Notes: a model not told the origin generated them from the letters alone. Numbered from the stretch's first letter, positions 1 through 6,115 are shown. The stretch is DNA of 14,318 nt from JAZLFH01 sp045615705 (GCA_045615705.1 JAZLFH010000036.1:1-14318), one strand, 5' to 3'. Translations and numbers: made by a program.

Positions 1-15
1 CAAACAAAATAAAGA

Positions 16-40
16 AAAAATTCGTTAAAAACGAATTTTT
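16..40. terminator. A/T-rich hairpin, terminator-like
   Basis: A perfect 11-bp inverted repeat (16-26 against 30-40) with a 3-nt AAA loop. The arms carry A and T runs, so it could end transcription in either direction. The gene it would serve on the left lies outside the window. No gene is visible in 1-201. Confidence 0.45.
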
Positions 41-60
41 AAAAATTTATGCTTTATGCT

Positions 61-118
61 ACGAACAAACTTCACCTCTCGGAGTACCTTCGTACGCCTT
101 CGGGTTCAGTTTGTCCGT
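61..118. other. Structured intergenic segment
   Basis: The outer arms 61-71 and 108-118 pair over 10 of 11 positions. Inside lies a small GTAC-CTTC-GTAC hairpin (84-95). No ORF of note and no RNA family that I recognise. It resembles in style the short CTTCG-loop hairpins downstream of the tRNA at 4560-4710, but lacks their GTGATGT punctuation. It could be a small RNA or only a folded spacer. Confidence 0.3.
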
Positions 119-140
119 TCTGCACGCTTTTTTAGTCGCC

Positions 141-180
141 CCAAAAAGGGGATGTAAAACACAACTTTTTTTACATCCCC
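141..180 (-). terminator. Rho-independent terminator of the feoAB-pdxK-ECF-rSAM cluster
   Basis: An 11-bp perfect stem (148-158 against 170-180, GGGGATGTAAA) with an 11-nt loop. On the minus strand it is followed by TTTTTGG (141-147). It sits 21 bp past the radical SAM stop codon, where the leftward cluster would end. Confidence 0.75.
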
Positions 181-201
181 TTTCTTCATTTATTTGCAAA
201 A

Positions 202-810
202 TTAATACTTTTCGAGGTACTCTCTTACCCTGAGTGGAATTTCAAGGCTTTTCGCCAGTTTTTCGCACTCTTTTATTTCCTCCGGAGTTATTACATCAAC
301 GACGGTAAATACTACTTCTTTCACATACTTTTTGCATTCTTTGGAAAAACTTAAAAGAGCGTTAAAAGAACCTTCTTTAAAAACCGAGTTTGTAACTTCG
401 AGATACCTTTTTTCGTTTGGTGCGTTAAGGCTCACTGAAACACAGTCAAAAAGGCCTTTTAAAAGGTGTGCTGTCGGTTTTTTATTTATGAGGTCGGAAA
501 GTCCGTTTGTATTAAGCCTTATAGGCAGAGAAGTTTCTTCTTTAAGTTTTTTTGCGACTTCCAAAGCGGTGTCCAAAGCACAGAGAGGTTCACCGTAGCC
601 GCAAAAGACTATTTCGTTATATTTTTTAATGTCAAACCTTTTAATGTCGTTTAAGACTTCATCGACACTCGGCTCGTGTGAAAGCCACATACTTTCGTCT
701 GCACCCACTGTATTGTCGCCGTTTTTCCTTATACAAAAAGTACACGCACAAGGGCATTTGTTGGTAATGTTAAGATAGAGTGAATCTTTGATGGTGTATG
801 CTATTGACAT
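202..810 (-). CDS. TatD-associated radical SAM protein
   Basis: 202-residue radical SAM enzyme. The iron-sulfur cluster motif CxxxCxxC is Cys19, Cys23 and Cys26. The SAM-binding region is GYGEP (71-75), followed by NTNG (100-103) and SVSLNAP (125-131). The N-terminal block LYLNITNKCPCACTFC and short length match the TatD-family-associated radical SAM family as I remember it (TIGR04038), whose reaction is unknown; no tatD is visible here. The ATG at 808-810 is preceded by GGAGG, which lies inside the last codons of the upstream S-component gene. The intergenic gap is only 2 bp, so expression is probably coupled. The family call is confident; any substrate would be a guess. Confidence 0.88.
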   Translation of the reverse strand: MSIAYTIKDSLYLNITNKCPCACTFCIRKNGDNTVGADESMWLSHEPSVDEVLNDIKRFDIKKYNEIVFCGYGEPLCALDTALEVAKKLKEETSLPIRLNTNGLSDLINKKPTAHLLKGLFDCVSVSLNAPNEKRYLEVTNSVFKEGSFNALLSFSKECKKYVKEVVFTVVDVITPEEIKECEKLAKSLEIPLRVREYLEKY

Positions 811-812
811 AA

Positions 813-1322
813 TTAATCCTCCGTAAATCTTTTCTTAAAATTGCCCCTATCGAGAAGATATGCAATAAAGAAATAAAAAATCGTATTAAGAAAGCACTGA
901 GAAAGGTTAAACAAAAGTGAAAACAAACCTTTTTTGAAATCGAGATTAAAAATTAAAAAAGTGTCCCACAAAAAATAGACAAAAAGCGTTACAAAACACG
1001 CAAAAAGCGGTGCAAAAATGTTTCTTTTTGAAAGAATTTTATCGCATTTTGAAGCAAAAAAAGTAACAGATACAGCCTTTACCAAAACAGTCGGGAAGAT
1101 GTAAATCGGGCAGAACAAAAGGTCAGAAAGGAAAAAAGCAAATAACGAAGAAAAAATCGCATAAGGCATGGGAAGAATTGATGCACATAAAAACATCAAA
1201 CTGTCGCCGAGATGGACATATCCTCCGCCGGACGGAAATGGAATGTGAAATATATAGGCGGTAAAGAGGAAAATTATCACGGAAAAAAGAGCGGAAATGC
1301 AAAGAAGAGTTGTTTTTTTCAA
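813..1322 (-). CDS. ECF transporter S component, probable vitamin B6-type substrate
   Basis: 169-residue, very hydrophobic protein with about five or six membrane segments (roughly 4-24, 41-70, 74-92, 103-125, 133-157). It carries GGGYVHLGDSL (32-42), the loop typical of vitamin S components of the HmpT/PdxU/ThiW type, which bind a vitamin and dock on a shared EcfA/EcfT energizing module encoded elsewhere. It follows the pyridoxamine kinase with no intervening base, so a pyridoxine-type or HMP-type substrate is likely by context; this is inference. The start codon is TTG (1320-1322), immediately after the kinase TAA, with AGGGG about 9 bp upstream inside the kinase 3' end. The next ATG would remove the first membrane segment and the GGGYVHLGD motif, so TTG is preferred. 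Confidence 0.8.
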   Translation of the reverse strand: MKKTTLLCISALFSVIIFLFTAYIFHIPFPSGGGYVHLGDSLMFLCASILPMPYAIFSSLFAFFLSDLLFCPIYIFPTVLVKAVSVTFFASKCDKILSKRNIFAPLFACFVTLFVYFLWDTFLIFNLDFKKGLFSLLFNLSQCFLNTIFYFFIAYLLDRGNFKKRFTED

Positions 1323-2132
1323 TTATAATATCCCCTTTACAAAATGTTCAATGCAAATTCCGTCATGCGGATCAATACCGGCTTTTTTGGAGTAACGGAC
1401 CATTTTAGCGACCAGTTTGGCAGCCCTTTTAACCGAACTGAAAATATCGAATCCGTTTGTAACAAAACCGCACAAAAGAGAAGCAAATACATCACCCGTC
1501 CCCGAGTAATATACGGGCGAAGCCTTTGTGGAAAAAATTTTACATTTATCATTTGAAAGAACCAAATTACAAACCCTGTCTTTATTTCTTATACCTGTAA
1601 TTACGACATTTTTTGAGCCTAAATCACGAATACGCTCAGCCATTTTTAAAGCATCGTCAAAAGAAATTTCTTCGCCGATATACTTTGTATCGCTTAAAAT
1701 ACAAGCCTCGGTAACATTGGGAGTGGTAATTGTTGATACCGAAACAAGCGTTTTCATTTTTTGACACATCTCATCGGTATATGTGGAATAAACCTTTCCG
1801 CCGTCTGCCATGACAGGGTCAACCAAGACGATTTTTGAATTGAAAGATGAGATAAAGTCCTTTACCATATCAATTTGTTCGCTGCTGCCTAAAAATCCGG
1901 AATAAATGGAGTCAAATGAAAGATTTAGTTTTTTCCACTCCTCCAAAAAGTGAACAATGTTATTGCTGCAATCCTCAAAAAAGTAAGAATTGTAGCCGGT
2001 GTGATTTGATAAAACAGCAGTCGGAACAGAACAACATTGAATGTTCATTGCACTTAAAATGGGAAGGGCGACAGAAAGAGAGCATCTCCCATATCCCGAA
2101 ATATCATTAATTGTAGCTGTTTTTTTTATCAT
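1323..2132 (-). CDS. pdxK: Pyridoxamine/pyridoxal kinase (PfkB/ribokinase fold)
   Basis: 269-residue kinase that would phosphorylate pyridoxal, pyridoxine or pyridoxamine at the 5' hydroxyl with ATP, salvaging vitamin B6 to PLP. Visible family features: N-terminal DISGYGRCSL (10-19), VDPVMADGGKVY (104-115), TPN (137-139) and the anion-hole/catalytic GTGD (211-214, Asp214 as general base). The length is typical of the COG2240 group. The ATG at 2130-2132 has AAGGAT upstream. It sits 47 bp downstream of feoB on the same strand, with no clear promoter between, and directly upstream of the S component, which suggests uptake and trapping of B6. Hydroxymethylpyrimidine kinase (ThiD) is a less likely alternative because the DISGYGRCSL signature is of the PdxK type. 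Confidence 0.85.
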   Translation of the reverse strand: MIKKTATINDISGYGRCSLSVALPILSAMNIQCCSVPTAVLSNHTGYNSYFFEDCSNNIVHFLEEWKKLNLSFDSIYSGFLGSSEQIDMVKDFISSFNSKIVLVDPVMADGGKVYSTYTDEMCQKMKTLVSVSTITTPNVTEACILSDTKYIGEEISFDDALKMAERIRDLGSKNVVITGIRNKDRVCNLVLSNDKCKIFSTKASPVYYSGTGDVFASLLCGFVTNGFDIFSSVKRAAKLVAKMVRYSKKAGIDPHDGICIEHFVKGIL

Positions 2133-2179
2133 GGCAATACATCCTTGGTATTTGATTAAACTATTTTAACACTTATTTT

Positions 2180-4054
2180 TTAAATATTCAATAGAATTAA
2201 AGAAATACGATATACTAAAAATGACATAAGCCACGAAAACGAAAACCACCACAAGAAACAAAATGCCTTGAACAGTTTACTTCTTTCTTCCTGATTAAAT
2301 GATAAGCAGGCACTTGTACATGGAATCCCCAAAAGGCAAAATGTCAAAAAGGACAATGCACTCGGAACGGAAAAAAGAGGGATTGCATCTAACACTTTTA
2401 AAGATGAAACGATAACTTCTCTTGAAATAAGCCCCGAAAAAAGAGAAACGATTATTTTCCAATCGCAAAATCCGAGAGGCGAAAATACAGGCACAGAGAA
2501 TTTGCTTACAGAAGACAGAATTGAAAGGTCGCTGTTTGCACCCACATACGAAAGGGAAAGTGAGTGGTTTGATAAAAGCCACAAAAAAACCGAGGAAAAG
2601 AAAATAACTCCGCCGCATCTTTTTAAAAAGTCAACGACCTTATCAAAAACTCTTCCGGAAACATTTTTGATGCTTGGTATTTTGTAAGGAACAAGTTCCG
2701 ACATAAAAGAAGTATTTTCGCTTTTGCCTACCGCATTTTTCAGAATAATGGCGGACAAAACAGCACATAAACACCCTAAAACATACATAAAAAATATAAT
2801 TTCATCGCAATTTTTTGGAAAAAACCTGCTTGCTAAAAAAGCATACACGGGAAGTTTTGCACCACAGGACATATACGGAATTAAAAGATAAGTAAGACGC
2901 CTCTCTTTTTTGTTTTCCAAAACACGGCACCCCAAAAACGCAGGAACACTGCATCCGAATCCGGTTATTAACGGCAAAATGCTTTTTCCGGAAAGAGATA
3001 AAGGACTTAAAAACCTGTCCGAAAAGTAAGAAATTCTGCTCATATATCCCGAGTCTTCCAAAACAGAAATAAATAAAAACATAAGTGCAATACTCGGGAT
3101 AAAAGACAAAACCGAGCCTATCCCCGAAATTACGGCATCGTTAATAAGAGCGATAAACCAACCAGAACAGCCAAAAGAATGTAAAATATCTTCCGAAAAT
3201 ATTTTTAAATACTCAATCAGGTGTTCAATCAGCGATGACAGGAAAAACCCAACCGACATTATTTTACTGCCAAAAACAGAGGGCGAAAACGAAAGATGAA
3301 AAAACAGTGCCGTTATAAAAAGAAAAATCGGAATGGAAAAAACGGGATGGGTTAAAATCTTGTCCGGCTTTTCACCTTTTGGGAGCGGGAATTTGAGATT
3401 TAATAAAGAGTCTATGTAGTCGTAGCGGATTTTGGAAACTTCCTTTTTCATCTTTTTTTCCAAAACACACGATGTTGATAAAAACGGGTACAAATCATCT
3501 TCGTGATTTTTGAATTCTTTTATAAATTCCTTTTCCAAATGCGAATTTAGTATAGGACAAATTGTTTTGTGAGGTTTTGCTTTTAAAATTTCTTTTTTAA
3601 GAACATCAAGACCCTTATGTTTTCTCGCACTTATCGGAATTACCGGCACTTTAAATACGGAAAGCGAACGAACTAATCTTTTTACCTCGTCAGTTTTCAA
3701 CTTGTCGGAAAAGTTTAGTGCGATAATCATCGGAACGCCTTCTTCAAGCAGTTGTGTTGTGAGGAAAAGGTTGCGTTTTAAATTTGTTATGTCAATTACA
3801 TTTATTATGACATCAGTTTTTTTTGAGAAAAATGAGTCGGAACTTACTTTTTCTTCCGGTGAAAAAGGGCAAAGAGAATAAAGCCCCGGAAGGTCTGAAA
3901 TTTCCGTTTCTTCGCCTAAAAATGAATATTTGGCACTTTTTTCTTCAACTGTTACACCGCAAAAATTCCCCACACGGAGGTTTTTGCCCGTCAAGGCGTT
4001 AAAAACAGAAGTTTTTCCGCAGTTTGGATTTCCTATAAGAAGTACTTTTTTCAT
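2180..4054 (-). CDS. feoB: Ferrous iron transport protein B (FeoB)
   Basis: Fe(II) permease of the cytoplasmic membrane with an N-terminal G domain. Numbered from the ATG at 4052-4054 (624 aa): G1 GNPNCGKTS (8-16), switch I Thr35, G3 DLPG (54-57), G4 NFSD (114-117, a variant of NxxD), G5-like SAR (142-144), a helical linker to about 230, then the membrane region with GFGCSVPA (365-372) and PYMSCGAKLP (393-402), the conserved cysteine-containing gate motifs of FeoB. A longer reading from GTG at 4067-4069 exists, but the perfect GGAGGG lies inside that extension, 5 bp before the ATG, and the ATG overlaps the feoA stop as ATGA. The shorter start is therefore chosen. The protein is somewhat shorter than the roughly 700-770 residues of many FeoB proteins. 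Confidence 0.95.
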   Translation of the reverse strand: MKKVLLIGNPNCGKTSVFNALTGKNLRVGNFCGVTVEEKSAKYSFLGEETEISDLPGLYSLCPFSPEEKVSSDSFFSKKTDVIINVIDITNLKRNLFLTTQLLEEGVPMIIALNFSDKLKTDEVKRLVRSLSVFKVPVIPISARKHKGLDVLKKEILKAKPHKTICPILNSHLEKEFIKEFKNHEDDLYPFLSTSCVLEKKMKKEVSKIRYDYIDSLLNLKFPLPKGEKPDKILTHPVFSIPIFLFITALFFHLSFSPSVFGSKIMSVGFFLSSLIEHLIEYLKIFSEDILHSFGCSGWFIALINDAVISGIGSVLSFIPSIALMFLFISVLEDSGYMSRISYFSDRFLSPLSLSGKSILPLITGFGCSVPAFLGCRVLENKKERRLTYLLIPYMSCGAKLPVYAFLASRFFPKNCDEIIFFMYVLGCLCAVLSAIILKNAVGKSENTSFMSELVPYKIPSIKNVSGRVFDKVVDFLKRCGGVIFFSSVFLWLLSNHSLSLSYVGANSDLSILSSVSKFSVPVFSPLGFCDWKIIVSLFSGLISREVIVSSLKVLDAIPLFSVPSALSFLTFCLLGIPCTSACLSFNQEERSKLFKAFCFLWWFSFSWLMSFLVYRISLILLNI

Positions 4055-4281
4055 TTGTCCCTCCGACACAGTATTTTATCGGCATCGCATTTTCTTATGC
4101 AAATTACCGAGTTTAAAACAGAAAAAATACAAGGCCCTGAAAAAGGAGCGTTTTTTATTTTGTAGATTTTGGCACCTTCAAAAAGCCCCATATCAAAAAG
4201 ATGCGGATTAATTGACATATCGACAATAGAAAATATCGTTGCAAAAGAGCCGTCCGGAAGGCTGTAAAGAGAATATTCCAT
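4051..4281 (-). CDS. feoA: FeoA family protein
   Basis: 76-residue SH3-like protein, the usual partner of FeoB in Fe(II) uptake on the cytoplasmic side. The central block MGLFEGAKIYKIKNAPF, then a Gly-Pro turn, a beta-strand segment and DADKI near the end follow the FeoA pattern (G-x-x-x-G-x-x-I, then basic-A-P-F, then A-x-x-I). GGAGG lies 5 bp upstream of ATG (4279-4281). Its stop TGA (4051-4053) overlaps the feoB ATG, implying translational coupling. Upstream DNA (4282-4374) is A/T-rich and divergent from the tRNA-Leu promoter. I do not see a convincing Fur box or a well-spaced promoter for feoA there. Confidence 0.88.
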   Translation of the reverse strand: MEYSLYSLPDGSFATIFSIVDMSINPHLFDMGLFEGAKIYKIKNAPFSGPCIFSVLNSVICIRKCDADKILCRRDK

Positions 4282-4374
4282 ATTTACCTCCGCACTTTTT
4301 TATATGATAAAAATGTATGTTATATGAGTGAAAAATCAAAACGGAAAAATTTTTTATAAAATGCTAAATAAATG

Positions 4375-4403
4375 TTGACATATTAAAAATATATTGCTAT
4401 AAT
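4375..4403 (+). promoter_or_regulatory. Consensus sigma-A promoter for tRNA-Leu
   Basis: TTGACA (4375-4380), 17-bp spacer, TATAAT (4398-4403). This is a perfect consensus at optimal spacing, 22 bp before the mature tRNA 5' end, as expected for a highly expressed stable RNA. Confidence 0.92.
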
Positions 4404-4425
4404 ACTTTTTGCCGTCAAGATATAT

Positions 4426-4508
4426 GCGAGAGTGGCGGAATCGGCATACGCGCACGTTTAAGGTGCGTGTGGGAGACCATACGGGTTCAAGTCCCGTCTC
4501 TCGCACCA
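4426..4508 (+). tRNA. tRNA-Leu (anticodon AAG)
   Basis: 83 nt including an encoded CCA (4506-4508). The acceptor stem GCGAGAG pairs with CTCTCGC, and the D stem is GCG/CGC. The variable arm (TGG-GAGA-CCA) is long, as in class II tRNAs. The T stem is ACGGG/CCCGT with the T loop TTCAAGT. Keeping the D stem and base 26 intact, the anticodon stem is CACGT/GCGTG (one U-G pair) with loop TTAAGGT, giving anticodon AAG with G37, which fits the CUN leucine set. A competing 5-bp stem, CGCAC/GTGCG, would break the D stem and place TTA at the anticodon, so I reject it. Confidence 0.9.
4491..4506 (+). repeat. tRNA 3'-end direct repeat, copy 1 (att-like)
   Basis: The 16 bases GTCCCGTCTCTCGCAC end the T arm and acceptor stem of tRNA-Leu. 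An identical copy is found 371 bp downstream at 4862-4877. tRNA 3' ends are common target sites of site-specific integrases. Confidence 0.7.
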
Positions 4509-4510
4509 AC

Positions 4511-4549
4511 AAAAAAGTCCCTTTTGTCTACCGACAAAGGGACTTTTTT
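4511..4549 (+). terminator. tRNA-Leu terminator
   Basis: The arms AAAAAAGTCCCTTTTGTC and GACAAAGGGACTTTTTT pair with one bulged T around a TACC loop, and the second arm ends in a run of six T. It begins 2 bp after the tRNA CCA. Confidence 0.85.
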
Positions 4550-4553
4550 GAAC

Positions 4554-4716
4554 GATGTGTTCCTTACGGAATGTGATGCACACTTCGTGTGTGATGTGTC
4601 CTTCGGACATGATGTTCGCCTACGGCGAGTGAATAGAACACATCACATCACTTTTGCGTAGCAAAAATATCACTGTGTAACAGCACAACATCACTTGCCC
4701 GTCAGGGCAACATCAC
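4554..4716. repeat. Two-sided array of seven small stem-loops punctuated by GTGATGT / ACATCAC
   Basis: Stems of 4-6 bp with 3-6 nt loops lie at 4560-4571, 4579-4591, 4597-4609, 4616-4628, 4652-4666, 4673-4683 and 4695-4710. In the left half they are separated by GATGT (4554), TGTGATG (4572), GTGATGT (4591) and ATGATGT (4609). After the centre (about 4629-4643) the separator appears as its complement: ACATCACATCAC (4640), ATATCAC (4667), ACATCAC (4688 and 4710). The stem sequences differ from one another while the separator is kept, so the whole has approximate dyad symmetry. No sensible coding capacity. Function unknown; it could be a non-autonomous mobile repeat or a structured RNA. Confidence 0.7.
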
Positions 4717-4717
4717 T

Positions 4718-4749
4718 AATAAATCGACGGGACCAAAAGCCTAAGAGGG
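4718..4749 (+). repeat. Flanking direct repeat of the restriction-modification module, left copy
   Basis: It matches 7679-7709 at all but two bases and one single-base gap: AATAAATCG, two variable bases, GGGACCAAAAGC, then TAAGAGGG. The copies lie about 2.96 kb apart in the same orientation and enclose the whole restriction-modification module. It could be a target-site or recombination repeat, or an interspersed repeat of this genome. Confidence 0.65.
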
Positions 4750-4763
4750 CTGCGAGCGTAAAG

Positions 4764-4859
4764 AAAACGATTGATAATCGTTTTTAGTGAGCAGGTGCGA
4801 AGCCCGGCAGTGAAATGCGAAGCATTTGGGTGGGCAAGCAGGCAAGATGCGAAGCATCT
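4764..4859. repeat. Cluster of mini-hairpins with GCGAAGC cores
   Basis: A 9-bp inverted repeat (4764-4772 against 4776-4784, AAAACGATT) is followed by three GCGAAGC cores at 4797-4803, 4817-4823 and 4849-4855. The last two have extended arms: AAATGC-GAA-GCATTT (4813-4827) and AGATGC-GAA-GCATCT (4845-4859). d(GCGAAGC) is known as an exceptionally stable DNA mini-hairpin. No gene in this stretch. Confidence 0.55.
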
Positions 4860-4861
4860 GT

Positions 4862-4877
4862 GTCCCGTCTCTCGCAC
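4862..4877 (+). repeat. tRNA 3'-end direct repeat, copy 2 (att-like)
   Basis: An exact 16-bp copy of the tRNA-Leu 3' end without the rest of the tRNA. It is followed 6 bp later by another strong terminator (4884-4920). The arrangement fits an insertion of about 370 bp that rebuilt the tRNA 3' end and left the original end and its terminator downstream. No integrase gene is in the window. Confidence 0.65.
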
Positions 4878-4883
4878 TGTATT

Positions 4884-4920
4884 AGGACTCCAATATCAAC
4901 AAGATATTGGAGTCCTTTTT
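4884..4920 (+). terminator. Terminator following the second tRNA-end copy
   Basis: A 14-bp perfect stem (4884-4897 against 4903-4916) with an AACAA loop, running into TTTT. It lies 6 bp past the tRNA-end copy and may be the original terminator of the tRNA gene. It also insulates the module from upstream transcription. From 4921 to about 5020 I see nothing specific. Confidence 0.85.
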
Positions 4921-5021
4921 CTATACATTTTTCCATAAAATGTTTTTGCGACTTTTAGGCAAGAAAAACACCTTCTCTTTACAAACAAATGCTTTTATAA
5001 TCTAACCAACCGCCACTTATC

Positions 5022-5055
5022 GTCTGTAGACTTAAAGCCTGCTTCCTGATATACT
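5022..5055 (+). promoter_or_regulatory. Putative promoter and operator of the rightward regulator-endonuclease operon
   Basis: TAGACT (5027-5032), 17-bp spacer, TATACT (5050-5055), 24 bp before the regulator start. The inverted repeat GTCT-GT-AGAC (5022-5031) overlaps the -35 element. C-protein type regulators of restriction-modification systems bind short dyads in this position, so it is a reasonable operator candidate. It is short enough to be chance. Confidence 0.35.
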
Positions 5056-5078
5056 TATTAATATGGAGGAATGTATCA

Positions 5079-5288
5079 ATGGATATTAAGGAAATATTTG
5101 GTATCAATGTCCGAAAATATAGGGACGCTCTCGGCGTGTCACAAGAAAAATTTGCCGAAATGTGTGGCCTCCATCGGACATATATCAGTGATATTGAGTG
5201 TTTCCAAAGAAATGTTTCTTTGGAAAGTGTTCAAAAAATAGCTGATGCATTAGAAATAAAGTCTTACCTACTTCTTCGGGAGGAATAA
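5079..5288 (+). CDS. Xre-family regulator, probable restriction-modification controller (C) protein
   Basis: 69-residue protein that is almost entirely a helix-turn-helix of the HTH_3/Cro-CI type: GVSQEKFAEMCGLHRTYISD carries the recognition helix (about residues 19-38). Size and fold match C proteins, which bind their own promoter and delay endonuclease expression until the methyltransferase has protected the host DNA. GGAGG lies about 10 bp upstream of ATG at 5079. The endonuclease gene starts 3 bp after its stop codon, the classic C-R gene pair. It is separate from, and not a close copy of, the Xre protein on the opposite arm (7203-7433). The controller role is inferred from context. Confidence 0.82.
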   Translation: MDIKEIFGINVRKYRDALGVSQEKFAEMCGLHRTYISDIECFQRNVSLESVQKIADALEIKSYLLLREE

Positions 5289-5291
5289 TAT

Positions 5292-6071
5292 ATGTTATAC
5301 ATGCATGAGGGAAATTTGGCAAATAAAATCGCTACTAATTATGGCGGATATGGAGCGGAAATAAGAGAGTTTTATAATGAAAAGTATCTGCCTATGAGAG
5401 AACGTGTATTGAGCTTGATGTTCGATGAAGAACATGCCGAATCTTTTGATGTGGCGACGGAGATTTTCAACGAATATTATTCGCAACTTAAAGAATGTCG
5501 TGATAGGCTTGACATTGATGAGCATTCAAAATTCTCATCATCTTTCTTGGAAGAAATCAGTTGCTATTTGTTTAAGGATTTGCCGGATATCCAAGATGAA
5601 GTATTTGGAATCTACAACAAGCATGTGTACGCCGGTTTGAAAATTAACAATAATAGAAATGTATCGATAATTACCAAGGATGTCGATTTCTGTATCGGGA
5701 AGAAAGTTGAACTTTCTATTGATCATTTACCTGCAGTAGAATTGATAATCCCTATCGTAGCAGTTGAAGTTAAAACATATTTGGATGCAACTATGTTTGG
5801 AGAAGCAAAGTCATCAAGTAAATCTATTCGTAGCGCTTCTCCGAACTCAAAAACTTATATCTTGATGGGATACAAGGCGTTGCATGATGATCACATTATA
5901 GCTGCAAGGCAAGATTCGACTTTCTGTGAATTGTTTGTTTTGCGTAGAAACAAGAGATCTCCGATGGAAGCGTCAGTAATAAAAGAGTATTGGCGTGAAA
6001 TACGTGAAGCTGTAAGTAATGTAGCTGAACTTGACGAAATAAATGTACCAGGAAGATTATTAAATCCATAA
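5292..6071 (+). CDS. Type II restriction endonuclease, Bpu10I-like, PD-(D/E)XK
   Basis: 259-residue predicted DNA endonuclease. The catalytic core is read as Asp132 (in TKDVDF, 128-133), then a hydrophobic strand ending VEVKTYLD with Glu159 and Lys161, the D...ExK signature. The EVKTYLD-x-x-MF segment, and placement between a C-type regulator and a cytosine C5 methyltransferase, resemble the Bpu10I restriction family as I recall it (asymmetric CCTNAGC; related enzymes cut CTNAG-containing sites). The recognition site here is unknown. GGGAGG lies 8 bp before ATG at 5292, which decides against the internal Met4. The gene ends at a strong hairpin (6078-6110). The family assignment is moderate; the nuclease role is well supported by context. 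Confidence 0.8.
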   Translation: MLYMHEGNLANKIATNYGGYGAEIREFYNEKYLPMRERVLSLMFDEEHAESFDVATEIFNEYYSQLKECRDRLDIDEHSKFSSSFLEEISCYLFKDLPDIQDEVFGIYNKHVYAGLKINNNRNVSIITKDVDFCIGKKVELSIDHLPAVELIIPIVAVEVKTYLDATMFGEAKSSSKSIRSASPNSKTYILMGYKALHDDHIIAARQDSTFCELFVLRRNKRSPMEASVIKEYWREIREAVSNVAELDEINVPGRLLNP

Positions 6072-6077
6072 TTTATA

Positions 6078-6115
6078 GCATCGCAGATTATACTAAATAA
6101 TCTGCGATGCTTTTT
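6078..6115 (+). terminator. Shared hairpin between convergent endonuclease and methyltransferase genes
   Basis: A perfect 14-bp stem (6078-6091 against 6097-6110, GCATCGCAGATTAT) with an ACTAA loop and TTTTTG after it on the plus strand: a strong terminator for the endonuclease operon. The methyltransferase TAA (6088-6090) and its last codons lie inside the hairpin. The minus-strand side is followed only by TATAAATTA, so it is weaker in that direction. Confidence 0.88.

Noticed and set aside
332..654. Plus-strand open frames inside the radical SAM gene
   Set aside because: No ribosome-binding sites; they mirror the codons of a gene with clear conserved motifs on the minus strand.
2133..2179. 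Possible independent promoter or PLP-related riboswitch between feoB and the kinase gene
   Set aside because: Only 47 A/T-rich bases with no paired -35/-10 at proper spacing and no room for a riboswitch.
4055..4069. GTG start adding five residues to FeoB
   Set aside because: The extension is the ribosome-binding site itself (GGAGGG), and the ATG overlaps the feoA stop as in coupled feoAB pairs.
4282..4374. Fur box or iron-responsive operator upstream of feoA
   Set aside because: The sequence is A/T-rich but no dyad resembling GATAATGATTATC could be found by eye.
4467..4661. Open frame of 64 codons overlapping the tRNA 3' end
   Set aside because: It runs through the tRNA, its terminator and the hairpin array, and lacks a ribosome-binding site; not a gene.
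4554..4716. Regularly spaced repeats that might be a CRISPR array
   Set aside because: The constant part is only 7 bp, the variable parts are self-complementary hairpins of about 10-16 bp, the unit flips orientation midway, and no cas gene is present.
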